A stretch of DNA of 64,000 bases from assembly GCF_009829325.1 (NCBI RefSeq), contig NZ_VUOS01000029.1:1-64000 (forward strand), written 5' to 3'. The notes beneath the pieces are model-generated. The model searched no databases, was not told the DNA's origin, and saw only the letters and a list, made by a program, of their open reading frames with translations. Both the position numbers and the translations under genes were made by a program. Positions within the stretch are counted from its first letter, which is position 1, and the number at the start of each line of letters is the position of its first letter. Origin of the DNA: Nocardia sp. CY41. GTDB taxonomy: Bacteria; Actinomycetota; Actinomycetes; Mycobacteriales; Mycobacteriaceae. Below, in pieces: positions 1 to 7,577 of this stretch.

Positions 1-62
1 TCCAGATACAGCCGGACCGCTCGTGCCTTCAGCTCGTCCGGGTATTTCTTCGGTGCTGCCAC
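1..62 (-). CDS. IS3-type transposase OrfA, N-terminal fragment at window edge
   Basis: The reverse strand reads GTG followed by AAPKKYPDELKARAVRLYL, the start typical of IS3/IS911-family OrfA, the helix-turn-helix DNA-binding half of the transposase. Only about 20 residues lie inside the window, and the gene continues past base 1. An AAGGAG-type ribosome site (GGGAAGGAGCC) precedes the GTG. It marks an insertion sequence at the left edge. Whether it is intact, and where its inverted repeat lies, cannot be seen. Confidence 0.7.
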   Translation of the reverse strand, partial: MAAPKKYPDELKARAVRLYL

Positions 63-143
63 GCGGGGCTCCTTCCCGGTCCTATCGGACCATGCTCAAA
101 GCCCTCCAAGGAAGCGGGGGAACCTCATTCCGAGTGGCGGCAG

Positions 144-662
144 GTGCAGAGCAACACCGTATGGAAGGGAAAGGCTAGGTTGTTCGCTCGTTTCAGGCGT
201 AAGTCCGCGACGCGATCGCAGTTGGAAGCGCTGGTCGATCGGCTGGAGCTGCCGGAGGACTGGAGTGTAGAGGATTTCTTGAGCTCGCTCGAGCGCGTGC
301 GGGGACGCAAAGTCATTTGTATGCCACTGCCGGTGGACGCCCCGGTGGGGCTGTGCGGGTTGTGGCTGGCGCGTGCGCATGACGACGTCATCGTGCATCG
401 GCTCTCGTCGGACCCGACTCAGGAGCGGCACGTAATCGGCCACGAGGTGGCGCATCTGCTGCTCGGTCATGGCCATCGTGCCTCGCCGGCGAAGGTGGCA
501 CAGATGCTTATGGGCGTCGCGCCGGAGGGTGAGATGGAGGCGTCCATGATCAAAGCCGCCCGTTGGGCCAACAGCTACGCCGCACGTGACGAGTACGAGG
601 CCGAGTTCTTTGCGACGCTGATCATGACTCGTGCACGGGGCAACGACGGGGAACGGCATTGA
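144..662 (+). CDS. ImmA/IrrE-type HExxH metallopeptidase
   Basis: A 172-residue protein with the zinc-peptidase motif HVIGHEVAHLLLGH near residues 96-109; the HExxH pair and following helix match ImmA/IrrE-type proteins (DUF955). These cytoplasmic proteases usually inactivate a partner XRE-family repressor, and an XRE gene lies just downstream in the opposite direction (777-1256), so the two may be a regulatory pair (inference). The start is a GTG at 144 with no strong ribosome site, so the true start is uncertain. In actinobacteria such genes often sit beside XRE genes in mobile elements or toxin-antitoxin-like loci. Confidence 0.75.
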   Translation: MQSNTVWKGKARLFARFRRKSATRSQLEALVDRLELPEDWSVEDFLSSLERVRGRKVICMPLPVDAPVGLCGLWLARAHDDVIVHRLSSDPTQERHVIGHEVAHLLLGHGHRASPAKVAQMLMGVAPEGEMEASMIKAARWANSYAARDEYEAEFFATLIMTRARGNDGERH

Positions 663-814
663 TCGCTCGCGGCGAACGTTTGGTGGGAAAGCCCGACGGG
701 TTGCCGGATCGGCGCACCCTGGCAGCTCTGATGCTTCTGGCAGTCGTCGGGGGACAGGCCGCCAACGGCGTCCACATCAGGACGACGGCGGCAGGGTGTA
801 GAGGAGTTCTATGA
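659..814 (+). pseudogene. Short reading frame coupled to the ImmA/IrrE gene, possible truncated remnant
   Basis: A TTG at 659 overlaps the stop of the preceding gene (TTGA) and opens a 51-codon frame. Its first 40 residues look protein-like, with a hydrophobic stretch LAALMLLAVVGGQAANGV, but the last ten are Arg/Gly-rich and run into the 3' end of the opposing XRE gene. This suggests a coupled gene whose remainder was lost when the sequences were joined. A chance frame is equally possible. Confidence 0.22.
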
Positions 815-1256
815 GCGCGTCGACCATCGCACCGCTGAGCTTGTAGCCCTTTTCCTCGTCGAAGATGTGGTTGCGAGCAGCGGCTTGGGCGACGCCGGCA
901 TGCTTGAGCGCGAGTTCGAAGCGTACCTGGCGCTCCACATCCTCGCGCACCCGACGCTCCATGTCCTCGCGTATCCGGCGTTCCTTCTCCTCGTCGTTGA
1001 GCTCGTCTTCCTCGAGCGGCTTGGGCGGAGTGTTGCCGTGCAGAGCAGCGACCGCGCTGCCGGGCTTCCAGTCGACCGCGACGTCCACCTTGCCGAGGGT
1101 GGTGAGACTGGGAATGTGGCCTTCGGCTCGTTCGAGTTGTCCCAGCGTCTTTTCGGACATATCGCCAACTGCGGCGGCTTGGGCGATGGTCCGGCCGAGT
1201 TTAAGTCGGCGGGCACGTACTAGTTCGCCGAATCGCTTGAGCTGCGCCACGTCCAT
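777..1256 (-). CDS. XRE-family helix-turn-helix regulator with charged coiled-coil
   Basis: The start is the ATG at 1256, giving MDVAQLKRFGELVRARRLKL. Residues about 5-60 form an XRE/Cro-type HTH (AQAAAVGDMSEKTLGQLERA is the recognition region), followed by the usual PSLTTLGKVDVAVDW tail of the domain. Residues about 80-120 are very rich in E, R and D and should form a coiled coil. It runs opposite to the ImmA/IrrE-type gene, and their 3' ends nearly meet, which fits a protease and repressor pair although such pairs more often run in the same direction. The target operator is unknown. Confidence 0.72.
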   Translation of the reverse strand: MDVAQLKRFGELVRARRLKLGRTIAQAAAVGDMSEKTLGQLERAEGHIPSLTTLGKVDVAVDWKPGSAVAALHGNTPPKPLEEDELNDEEKERRIREDMERRVREDVERQVRFELALKHAGVAQAAARNHIFDEEKGYKLSGAMVDALIELLYTLPPSS

Positions 1257-1994
1257 GGACAGGAATAGTACCGGCAACCTATACGGCTTGTGTGACACTC
1301 CCATGTCAGCCGCCTACCTGTAATCCCAGCTCGATCGGATCAAACAGCGCCAGCGCTCACTGCACGAAGTGGCAATCTTTTCCGTTGACATTCCTACCGA
1401 TTTCACATTAGCTTCACTTGGTGCGGTGGTTCGATGCACCTGAGCGTCCGCGGAGGGAGGCTGCGGGCGCGTCGAGTCGGCGGCAGCCTCCTCAGGCAGG
1501 GCGGTGCGAATGGGCATCTACGGACACAGGTCGACGGTCGTCCTGAGCGACCGCGCACATCTCGGCGGTCTTCGAGCTGAGAGATGGAGTTCTGGGGTAC
1601 GGGGTCACGGCCCTCCCGTTCAGGGGTTATGGAGGTGGTCGTGTCGAATGACCGATCGGTGGTTGCGCGCAGGCGACCGCCCGAGATTGGCGACACTGGT
1701 GATGCTGCGTTCGGCTGATTCTGCGGCGGCCAGCGAAGCGGATTCCGGGCGGGTTGCTCGCCACGAGGATCGAGGTCGGCAGGGCGAGACATGTGCCAGT
1801 GTTCGCGGAAGTCGCAGCGGCCGGGCTCGCCTGCCCGAACCCGGGATTCAGCGAGAGAACCGTGGGCTGGTTGCGGGTTTCGCAACGAGGGGCCACTGCT
1901 GCGGCCGATGGTTTGGCGAGTTTCCGATCACCGGGGGCAGCAGACCCGCTGCAGTTTCAACGGCTGCGATGGATCAGCGATGAACAGGAGTTTG
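1257..1994. other. About 740 bases without a convincing gene
   Basis: Open frames exist here on both strands, but their products are Arg/Pro/Gly-rich and read like chance frames in high-GC DNA. One 25-codon frame (GTG at 1641, preceded by ATGGAGG) could be a leader peptide, but nothing supports its use. The stretch before the XRE start (1257-1420) is less GC-rich and is where the promoter of the XRE gene should lie. Confidence 0.5.
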
Positions 1995-2180
1995 ATGCAC
2001 GCGATTCCGCAGCTGATCGGAAGCGTGGCGGCGTTGATCGCCGTTGCCGTGGTCGCGGTGTGCGTGCTGTCGCCGGACCCCCCTGTCACCGGCCTGTCGC
2101 CGTGCGTGCCGACTGCCGACCGCGGAACGGCGGCGGGAGGCTTGCGGCTGCCACTCGGCCAGGGATCGGCGGGGCTGTGA
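1995..2180 (+). CDS. Small hypothetical membrane protein
   Basis: A 61-residue frame starting at the ATG at 1995, preceded by AGGAG four bases upstream. Residues about 3-25 (IPQLIGSVAALIAVAVVAVC) are one clear membrane span, followed by a Pro/Gly-rich tail. The ribosome site and the strong hydrophobic helix are the only support; no family is recognised. An upstream ATG at 1980 is possible but has no ribosome site. Confidence 0.35.
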   Translation: MHAIPQLIGSVAALIAVAVVAVCVLSPDPPVTGLSPCVPTADRGTAAGGLRLPLGQGSAGL

Positions 2181-2345
2181 TCTTGCAATGGAGTCATGGG
2201 GGAGGGATTGATGTTCAGAACCATCGTCCACGCGACCAGAAGTGATGCGCGAAGCTGGGATAGAGGCTGCTGCGTTATGCGCGGCGAGATCGAACCGGGC
2301 GCAGTCGGAGTCGACGTTCAGCCAGGAAGCGGGGAGTCGAACCCA

Positions 2346-2798
2346 TCACGGCGGCGTCCCGCGCTCGCGCTCGCGCACCCGCTTGAATGCAGCCCGGACG
2401 TCATCGACCGAGATATCGAGGACAGCAGCAAATTTCGCGGCAGTCTGGTCGGTGATCGTCGCGACCTCACCACGCTCGATCGACGACCAGGTGCTGGTCG
2501 GCATCTTTGCAAGCCTCGCACAGTCGGTCTGCGTCAGCCCACGAATGTTGCGGTAGTAGCTCAACATCCGCGCCTCGGGCTTGACGATGATCAGCTCGTT
2601 CAGCGGCACGTCGAGTTCTGTGGCGACCTTCGCCAGCGTGAGCACCTGAGGTTTGCGGTTGCCTTTGACCCAGTGGTAGAGCGTGGCCAGACCCACACCG
2701 GTCGCCCGCGACAAGTCGGCGAGGCTGTCGTAGCCACGACGTTCGTAGGCGTGAACGAACGCGGCCGGGTCGAACCCGGTCATGATCGTTCTGGTCAC
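2346..2798 (-). CDS. XRE-family regulator with two HTH-like segments, divergent from the conjugation operon
   Basis: A protein of about 150 residues. The first half (YERRGYDSLADLSRATGVGLATLYHWVKGN) is one HTH, and the second half (MLSYYRNIRGLTQTDCARLAKMPTSTWSSIERGE) is a canonical XRE domain. The GTG at 2798 follows GAGGGG; an ATG at 2783 is an alternative start. It is transcribed away from the large conjugation operon beginning at 3052, the usual position for a repressor controlling both itself and transfer genes. The shared intergenic region (2799-3051), with its hairpin at 2951-2980, is the likely target. The regulatory role is inferred from position. Confidence 0.7.
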   Translation of the reverse strand: MTRTIMTGFDPAAFVHAYERRGYDSLADLSRATGVGLATLYHWVKGNRKPQVLTLAKVATELDVPLNELIIVKPEARMLSYYRNIRGLTQTDCARLAKMPTSTWSSIERGEVATITDQTAAKFAAVLDISVDDVRAAFKRVRERERGTPP

Positions 2799-2950
2799 GC
2801 CGCCCCTCGGCGTCGGCCGCTCATGCGTCGACACGATGCCACCTGCCATATACGATCGTCACAGGCGATTGGTAAAAGCGAGAAGCAATACCGAGAATCG
2901 CGGGGGTGGTCGATCGGATAGCCACTCGTAGGCAGTGAAAAGGGCATGGC

Positions 2951-2980
2951 CCGTCCCCTCTGTTGGCGCAGGGGGGACGG
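2951..2980 (+). promoter_or_regulatory. 12-bp stem-loop in the leader of the conjugation operon
   Basis: CCGTCCCCTCTG pairs with CAGGGGGGACGG around the six-base loop TTGGCG, with a single G-T wobble. It lies about 70 bases before the first well-supported start (3052) and between divergent genes. It has no T-tract, so it could be an operator, an attenuator or an mRNA-stabilising hairpin. Confidence 0.5.
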
Positions 2981-3051
2981 GGAGAAACCACTCCATGGAC
3001 TACTGGCTGGACACCTGGTCCGGGAGTTTCGGCAGAACCTGGAGGATCTGC

Positions 3052-4404
3052 ATGTTCACAGTAGATCGATCTCGTCGGTGCGTCAGGCCGACTCGAATCC
3101 GTGTGGTGGCCACCGCGCTGCCGCTGGCGGTGCTGATCTTCGGCGGCGGCATCGCGCATGCCGTTCCTGGCGATCAGGCTGGTGTCACCGATAACCCGTC
3201 GGCGGATCAGAGCGGGGTGACGACTCCCTCTGTCCCGGATGAACAGGCGGGCGTCTCGACCCCGCCGCGCACACCGGCGCCGCCGCCGCGCCCGCAGGAG
3301 CAGTCCCCGCTGGGTGCAGTGATTCCTGACCCGGCCCCCCGCGCGCCCAGCGATTATCGCGCGCTGCCACGCCCGGACAATCGCAGCGGCAATAGCGGCG
3401 GCGATGGCTCGGGTCTGTGGCAGGGCCCGGGTCGGCCCAGCACGCCGGCACCGTCATTGGGCGAGGAGTTGGGCGGTCTGCATGCACCGCAGCCGGTCGA
3501 GCCGCCCAAGCTGCTGACCCCGCCCCCGCCGAATCTGCTCGGTGTCGGCGACGCCACGATCGTCTCTCCGCTTCCGGCGGACGCGACGTGGGAGATCAAC
3601 GAGCACTTGGCCGAGGCGCAGGCTGTGACCGACGGATGGTTCCAGTCGATCGGGTTCAGCGAGAATCGCTCGACGAGGATGGCGGTCGGCGGCGTGGCCG
3701 GTGGCGCCCTGGGTGCGGCGATCGGGTTCACCACCGCATGCGTGCCCGTGGCAATCGTGACCGGTGCCGGTGGTGCGCTGATCGGCGCCGGAGTCGGTGC
3801 CGCGCTGGGGGCTACAGTGCCGATTCCGGTGCCCGGGGTCGACAGCCTGCCCGGTGCGGTGGTGGGTGCCGGGATCGGTGCGGCGGCCGGTGCCGCCGCG
3901 GGCTGCGCGGCGGCTGGTGCGGTTGGTGCCGCGCTCGGTGGCGCGGCCGGTGCGGTGCTCGGGGTTGCGGTTACCGCCGGTGACGGCTCGGCGCTGCCAC
4001 CGCGTCCGGAGACCCCGCCGCCTGCGGAGGCCGCACCGCCACCCTCCATCCACGATCAGGTGCAAGCCGTCGTCGACAACACCATCTTCGCCGGTGAGCA
4101 GGCGGTGGACTGGGCCGAGGCTCAGCCGAGGGGACAGGCTGCACTCGCCGACGCTGCGGCATTCGCCGAGGACGGAATCGAGTGGGTGCAACAACAGACG
4201 TGGGCCGCGCCCGCCGCCGTGGCCGTGACCAGGGCCGCGCAGGACGCGGTGGAGTGGGCGCAGTCTCAGCCACAGCTCGCTGAAGTCATCGACGCCGCGG
4301 TCGACGTCATCGACCACACTCCGCCGCTGGCACCCGGCCAGCTTGGACCGTTCACCGACCAGGCCAACGCGGCGCTCGCGGCCGTGCAAGCCGCTGTTGG
4401 CTGA
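3052..4404 (+). CDS. Secreted Pro/Gly/Ala-rich protein, first gene of the conjugation operon
   Basis: The start is the ATG at 3052, five bases after GGAGGA; in-frame codons upstream are possible but have no such site. The N-terminus is a long Sec signal (RIRVVATALPLAVLIFGGGIAHA) with an AHA cleavage site. After it come three copies of a DQAGVT-like hexapeptide (DQAGVT, DQSGVT, EQAGVS), a Pro-rich stretch, then a glycine-zipper-like hydrophobic block (roughly residues 200-310, GGVAGGALGAAIGF style). The C-terminal part is helical, with repeated DWAEAQP, EWVQQQT and EWAQSQP segments. Glycine zippers often embed in or oligomerise at membranes. No family is recognised; a cell-surface or mycomembrane role in mating is inference. 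Confidence 0.8.
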   Translation: MFTVDRSRRCVRPTRIRVVATALPLAVLIFGGGIAHAVPGDQAGVTDNPSADQSGVTTPSVPDEQAGVSTPPRTPAPPPRPQEQSPLGAVIPDPAPRAPSDYRALPRPDNRSGNSGGDGSGLWQGPGRPSTPAPSLGEELGGLHAPQPVEPPKLLTPPPPNLLGVGDATIVSPLPADATWEINEHLAEAQAVTDGWFQSIGFSENRSTRMAVGGVAGGALGAAIGFTTACVPVAIVTGAGGALIGAGVGAALGATVPIPVPGVDSLPGAVVGAGIGAAAGAAAGCAAAGAVGAALGGAAGAVLGVAVTAGDGSALPPRPETPPPAEAAPPPSIHDQVQAVVDNTIFAGEQAVDWAEAQPRGQAALADAAAFAEDGIEWVQQQTWAAPAAVAVTRAAQDAVEWAQSQPQLAEVIDAAVDVIDHTPPLAPGQLGPFTDQANAALAAVQAAVG

Positions 4405-4436
4405 CGTTCCCAGTCCATCGCTCGGAGGTGAAGACC

Positions 4437-4709
4437 ATGACCAAAAGCAGTGGTGGTGTCCTGATCGCGGTGGCTTTCGCCGGCGGGGCGGCACTGGCGG
4501 TGCTCGCAGCGTCGGCTGCCACGCCGACGGTGTCGGCGCTACCGCCTATCCCGAACACCGACTTTCACTTGTATCCGCCGGGGACACCGTGCTTTCTCGG
4601 TCCTGGGCCGCTCGGAAAGATCGTCGCGTACCCGGTGCACGGGTCTCCCGGCCAGACGCATCACATCTGTGAGCAGCTGATTCCCGGCACAGACGGGTTC
4701 TACGAGTGA
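4437..4709 (+). CDS. Small secreted protein with two cysteines
   Basis: The ATG at 4437 follows GGAGG by eight bases. The product is 90 residues: a signal peptide (VLIAVAFAGGAALAVLAASAATPTVSA) and a short mature part of about 60 residues with two cysteines (GTPCFLG and HHICEQL) likely to form one disulfide outside the membrane. Its stop overlaps the GTG start of the next gene, so translation is coupled. Function unknown; it belongs to the envelope-protein block at the head of the conjugation operon. Confidence 0.72.
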   Translation: MTKSSGGVLIAVAFAGGAALAVLAASAATPTVSALPPIPNTDFHLYPPGTPCFLGPGPLGKIVAYPVHGSPGQTHHICEQLIPGTDGFYE

Positions 4710-5383
4710 ACACGCAGCGACCTCCGTCTGAGCAGGTCGGTCTTGTCGACTGGTTCGACGCGGCGGGCCGCGCGAGCCGCAAGGGCGATGCGATGTTGCT
4801 GGTAGGTGCACCGAAACCACGCCGACACCGCACGTTCGGTGCGCGCGCACGCCGGGCAGGACGCACTGGTCGGGTGTTGCTCGGGACGGTCGCGGCACTG
4901 GCCGTGTCCGCGGGCGCGGCGGCGGCGTTGAGCGGCGGACCGGGGAAGGAATCGAGTTCGACGGCCCTTGGGCTGGCCTCGACCACGCCGTCGACGGCTC
5001 CGGCCGTCGCGGCGGCCAGGCAGTGCGGGCCCTCGACCGAGACGGGCGTCGTGCGCGGCAACGGGCCCGGTGGCACCGATTCCGGGCCTGCGGCGATCTT
5101 GGCGTTCGAGCACAGCTACTACGTGCTGCGCAACGGCGCCAAAGCTCGGGAGGTCGTCACCGAGGATGCGGCGGTCTCGGACGCCGACCGGATTCAGGCC
5201 GGAGCCAACAGCATTCCGCTCGGCACCACTCATTGCGTCGTGATCCGCCCCGAAGCTCCTGGGCAGTTTCTCGTCGAGCTGACCGAGTTTCGCCCAGGCG
5301 GGACGAACGCCTTCTTTCGCCAACGCATCACCACCACGGTGCGAGACGGCCGCACCCTCATCACCAGCATCAACAGGGCCTAG
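4706..5383 (+). CDS. Membrane-anchored protein with extracytoplasmic domain
   Basis: The 225-residue product starts at a GTG that overlaps the preceding stop (GTGA). An N-terminal cytoplasmic part contains VGLVDWFDAAGRASRKGDAMLLV, then a basic patch and one membrane span (RVLLGTVAALAVSAGAAAAL, about residues 53-75). The outer domain carries two cysteines (RQCGPST and THCVVIR) and ends in LTEFRPGGTNAFFRQRITTTV. Families of this layout accompany conjugation genes in actinobacteria, but I cannot name the domain with certainty. It probably forms part of the envelope-spanning apparatus with its neighbours. Confidence 0.7.
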   Translation: MNTQRPPSEQVGLVDWFDAAGRASRKGDAMLLVGAPKPRRHRTFGARARRAGRTGRVLLGTVAALAVSAGAAAALSGGPGKESSSTALGLASTTPSTAPAVAAARQCGPSTETGVVRGNGPGGTDSGPAAILAFEHSYYVLRNGAKAREVVTEDAAVSDADRIQAGANSIPLGTTHCVVIRPEAPGQFLVELTEFRPGGTNAFFRQRITTTVRDGRTLITSINRA

Positions 5384-5395
5384 GAGGACCAGGCG

Positions 5396-7351
5396 ATGAA
5401 GCAGTGGGCTCGCAGAGCCATCGTCGGAGTGGTTGCCGCGGTGTCGGTGACCTCCACCGTGTCGATGACCGGCGCTGGGCAGGCCTCCGCGCTCGCCTCG
5501 TCGGGCTGCACTCCCTACACCGCCGTCCTCGCGCCGGGGACCTGGGAGACCACCAGCACTGCCGACCCGTATGCACCGGTCGGGATGCTCAAGCCCGTCG
5601 GCGATGGGTTGCAGCAGAAGTTCGGTTCGGGCATCACCGTGATGTATGTGCCCTATGCGGCATCGGCGTTCGATCAGGGGCTGGCCTACGCCCAGTCAAA
5701 GGCGACGCTCGTCAGCAAGATCACTGAGATGCTGAGCGGGTTGTGCGGGTCGACGAAGGTTGTGCTCGCCGGGTACAGCCAGGGCGCGGACGGCATGGGC
5801 GATGTGGCCTCCGCGATCGGCAACGGCCGCGGCCCGATCGCGGCTGACCGGGTGCTCGGGGTCGGGCTGTTGTCGGATCCGCGTCGTGATCCGGAGGCCG
5901 CTCAGGAGCTGGGCGCCCAGCAGCCCGGACATGGGCTGGCCGGTGTGCGGCCCGGCGGGTTCGGCGCGCTGGCTGCGGTGGTGCGCTCGATCTGCGGTGA
6001 GGGTGATCTGTACTGCTCGGTGTCGGAGTCGGCCAGTCCGTTCATCTCCTCGATCGGCCAGATTCTGGGCGGCAATGCCGACAAGTCCACCCCGCAGGGG
6101 CAGCTGTCGCAGTCGCTGGTCTCCGACTTCTCCCGCGCCGACCTGACCGGGATCGCCTCGACGGTGTCGACTTTGGGCGATCGTGCTCGGGCGCTGGCAA
6201 CCGGTTCGGAGGTCGGCTCGCTGGGCACCGCGACCGGTGTGGCCGGTGTCGGAGCGGGCGCTAGTTCGCTGGTGGGCACCCTGTCGCCGTTGCAGGACGT
6301 GCAGAACTTCGTGAAGAACAACCCAGGTGCGGCGCAGACGTTGAAGTCCGCGCCGGCGGGGTCACCGGAGTCCTCGGCAGCGAAGGTGCTCGACGCGGCG
6401 GGGCAGATCGACATCGTGGGCGCAATCAGTAGTGCGGCGTCGCTGGCGAATTTGGCGTCCCAGATCCTTGCGGGCTCGTCGGCTGCACAAAGCGGCGGCG
6501 CCGACGCCTTGGGCGCGCTGAGCCCGCGCGCCGAACAGCTGGCCTCGGCCACCGCGCCGTTGCGGGGTCTGGACACCTCCACCCTCACCCAAGGGCTGGG
6601 CATCCTGAAGCTGCTCAAGCCCAACACCATCATCAAGCAGGTCACCAATATCGGCTCCGGAGTCGCGCAGACCGCGGGCAACATGCCCCAGATCCTCGAC
6701 AGCTTCGCCAAGCTACCGGGCGCTATCGCCGCCGGGGACATCAACGGCGCGCACAAGCTGGCCGGGGACATCAACAACCTGTTCTCCCCGGTGATCAAGA
6801 TGGCCGCCGGGGTCGACCTGGGGCTGGTCGCATCGATCATCAACGCGGCCAGTGTTTTCGACCCCTCCGGGTGGACGACGATCGCCGGATTGATCGTGGG
6901 TGTGCTGGCGAATCTGGACATCATTCGCATCGCCAACGACATTGGCCAAGCCCAAGAGGTGCTGTGGGGCGCGGTCGACAAACTCGCCAAGGGTGACCTG
7001 CTCGGGGCGGGCGCGGCGATGACCGGGCTGGCGCCGGTCGGCATCGATCTCGCCGCGGCCGTAGCCGGGATGTTCACCGGCGGACAGAAGCTCGATCCGT
7101 CCCAGCTCGGGCAGCCCGGTGCGGTCGACACGCAGCGCACCGCGCTGGTCTCCGCCGTCGGCAACGGCGATCTGGGCGGCATGGCGAGCGCGTTGACCAG
7201 CATCGCCGGGTCCAAAGGAGTCGGCGACCTGCTCGAGGTGGCCCGCCAGGGCCTGGATGTCGCGTCGTTCTACGCCAGCAACGCGCACACCGACTACGGG
7301 CAAGGGGTCCAGCTTTTGCTGGTGTTCCTGGTTGGCCAAATCGGTTCATAG
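5396..7351 (+). CDS. Cutinase-like secreted esterase with a very large internal insertion
   Basis: A signal peptide (residues 1-34) precedes a cutinase-type alpha/beta hydrolase core. The family hallmarks are present: APGTWETTS in place of the RGTGE strand, the nucleophile elbow GYSQG (Ser128), and GEGDLYC (Asp204, with the flanking cysteines of the family). The catalytic His appears only near the C-terminus in HTDYGQG (His631), followed by the normal closing helix. About 410 residues of Gly/Ala-rich, mostly helical sequence therefore lie between Asp and His, where ordinary cutinases have about a dozen. Cutinases of mycolata hydrolyse lipid esters, some acting on mycolate glycolipids. In this operon, opening of the mycomembrane during mating is a reasonable inference. 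RBS AGGAGG before the ATG. Confidence 0.8.
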   Translation: MKQWARRAIVGVVAAVSVTSTVSMTGAGQASALASSGCTPYTAVLAPGTWETTSTADPYAPVGMLKPVGDGLQQKFGSGITVMYVPYAASAFDQGLAYAQSKATLVSKITEMLSGLCGSTKVVLAGYSQGADGMGDVASAIGNGRGPIAADRVLGVGLLSDPRRDPEAAQELGAQQPGHGLAGVRPGGFGALAAVVRSICGEGDLYCSVSESASPFISSIGQILGGNADKSTPQGQLSQSLVSDFSRADLTGIASTVSTLGDRARALATGSEVGSLGTATGVAGVGAGASSLVGTLSPLQDVQNFVKNNPGAAQTLKSAPAGSPESSAAKVLDAAGQIDIVGAISSAASLANLASQILAGSSAAQSGGADALGALSPRAEQLASATAPLRGLDTSTLTQGLGILKLLKPNTIIKQVTNIGSGVAQTAGNMPQILDSFAKLPGAIAAGDINGAHKLAGDINNLFSPVIKMAAGVDLGLVASIINAASVFDPSGWTTIAGLIVGVLANLDIIRIANDIGQAQEVLWGAVDKLAKGDLLGAGAAMTGLAPVGIDLAAAVAGMFTGGQKLDPSQLGQPGAVDTQRTALVSAVGNGDLGGMASALTSIAGSKGVGDLLEVARQGLDVASFYASNAHTDYGQGVQLLLVFLVGQIGS

Positions 7352-7397
7352 CAAACGCATTCCAGTGATTCATCGAGACGTAGGGAGGAGGGTGATC

Positions 7398-7499
7398 GTG
7401 CCGACATCGACGGCCTGGGCGGGCTTGCCGCTGCCCGGCACGGTCATCGTGTGCTCGGCGAACTCGAGCGCGGCGCCGGGAGGACGCCACCGGTTGTAG
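7398..7499 (+). CDS. Very small reading frame behind a strong ribosome site
   Basis: GGAGGAGG at 7384-7391 stands before two in-frame GTG codons; from the second (7398) a 33-codon frame runs to a TAG. The peptide is hydrophobic in its middle (GLPLPGTVIVCSANSS). The ribosome site is the main evidence. It fills the only gap between the cutinase-like gene and the peptidoglycan hydrolase gene. Confidence 0.3.
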   Translation: MPTSTAWAGLPLPGTVIVCSANSSAAPGGRHRL

Positions 7500-7577
7500 A
7501 CGGTTCGAGGCTTCGACTTTGTTCTGTTCGTGCCCTGGGCGGGGTCGACACGACGACTGACACGAAAGACGGTGAAG

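Noticed and set aside
1504..2245. Several overlapping forward reading frames of 100-160 codons
   Set aside because: Their products are Arg/Gly/Pro-rich with no motif or ribosome site; they look like chance frames in high-GC DNA. Only the small frame at 1995-2180 was kept, at low confidence.
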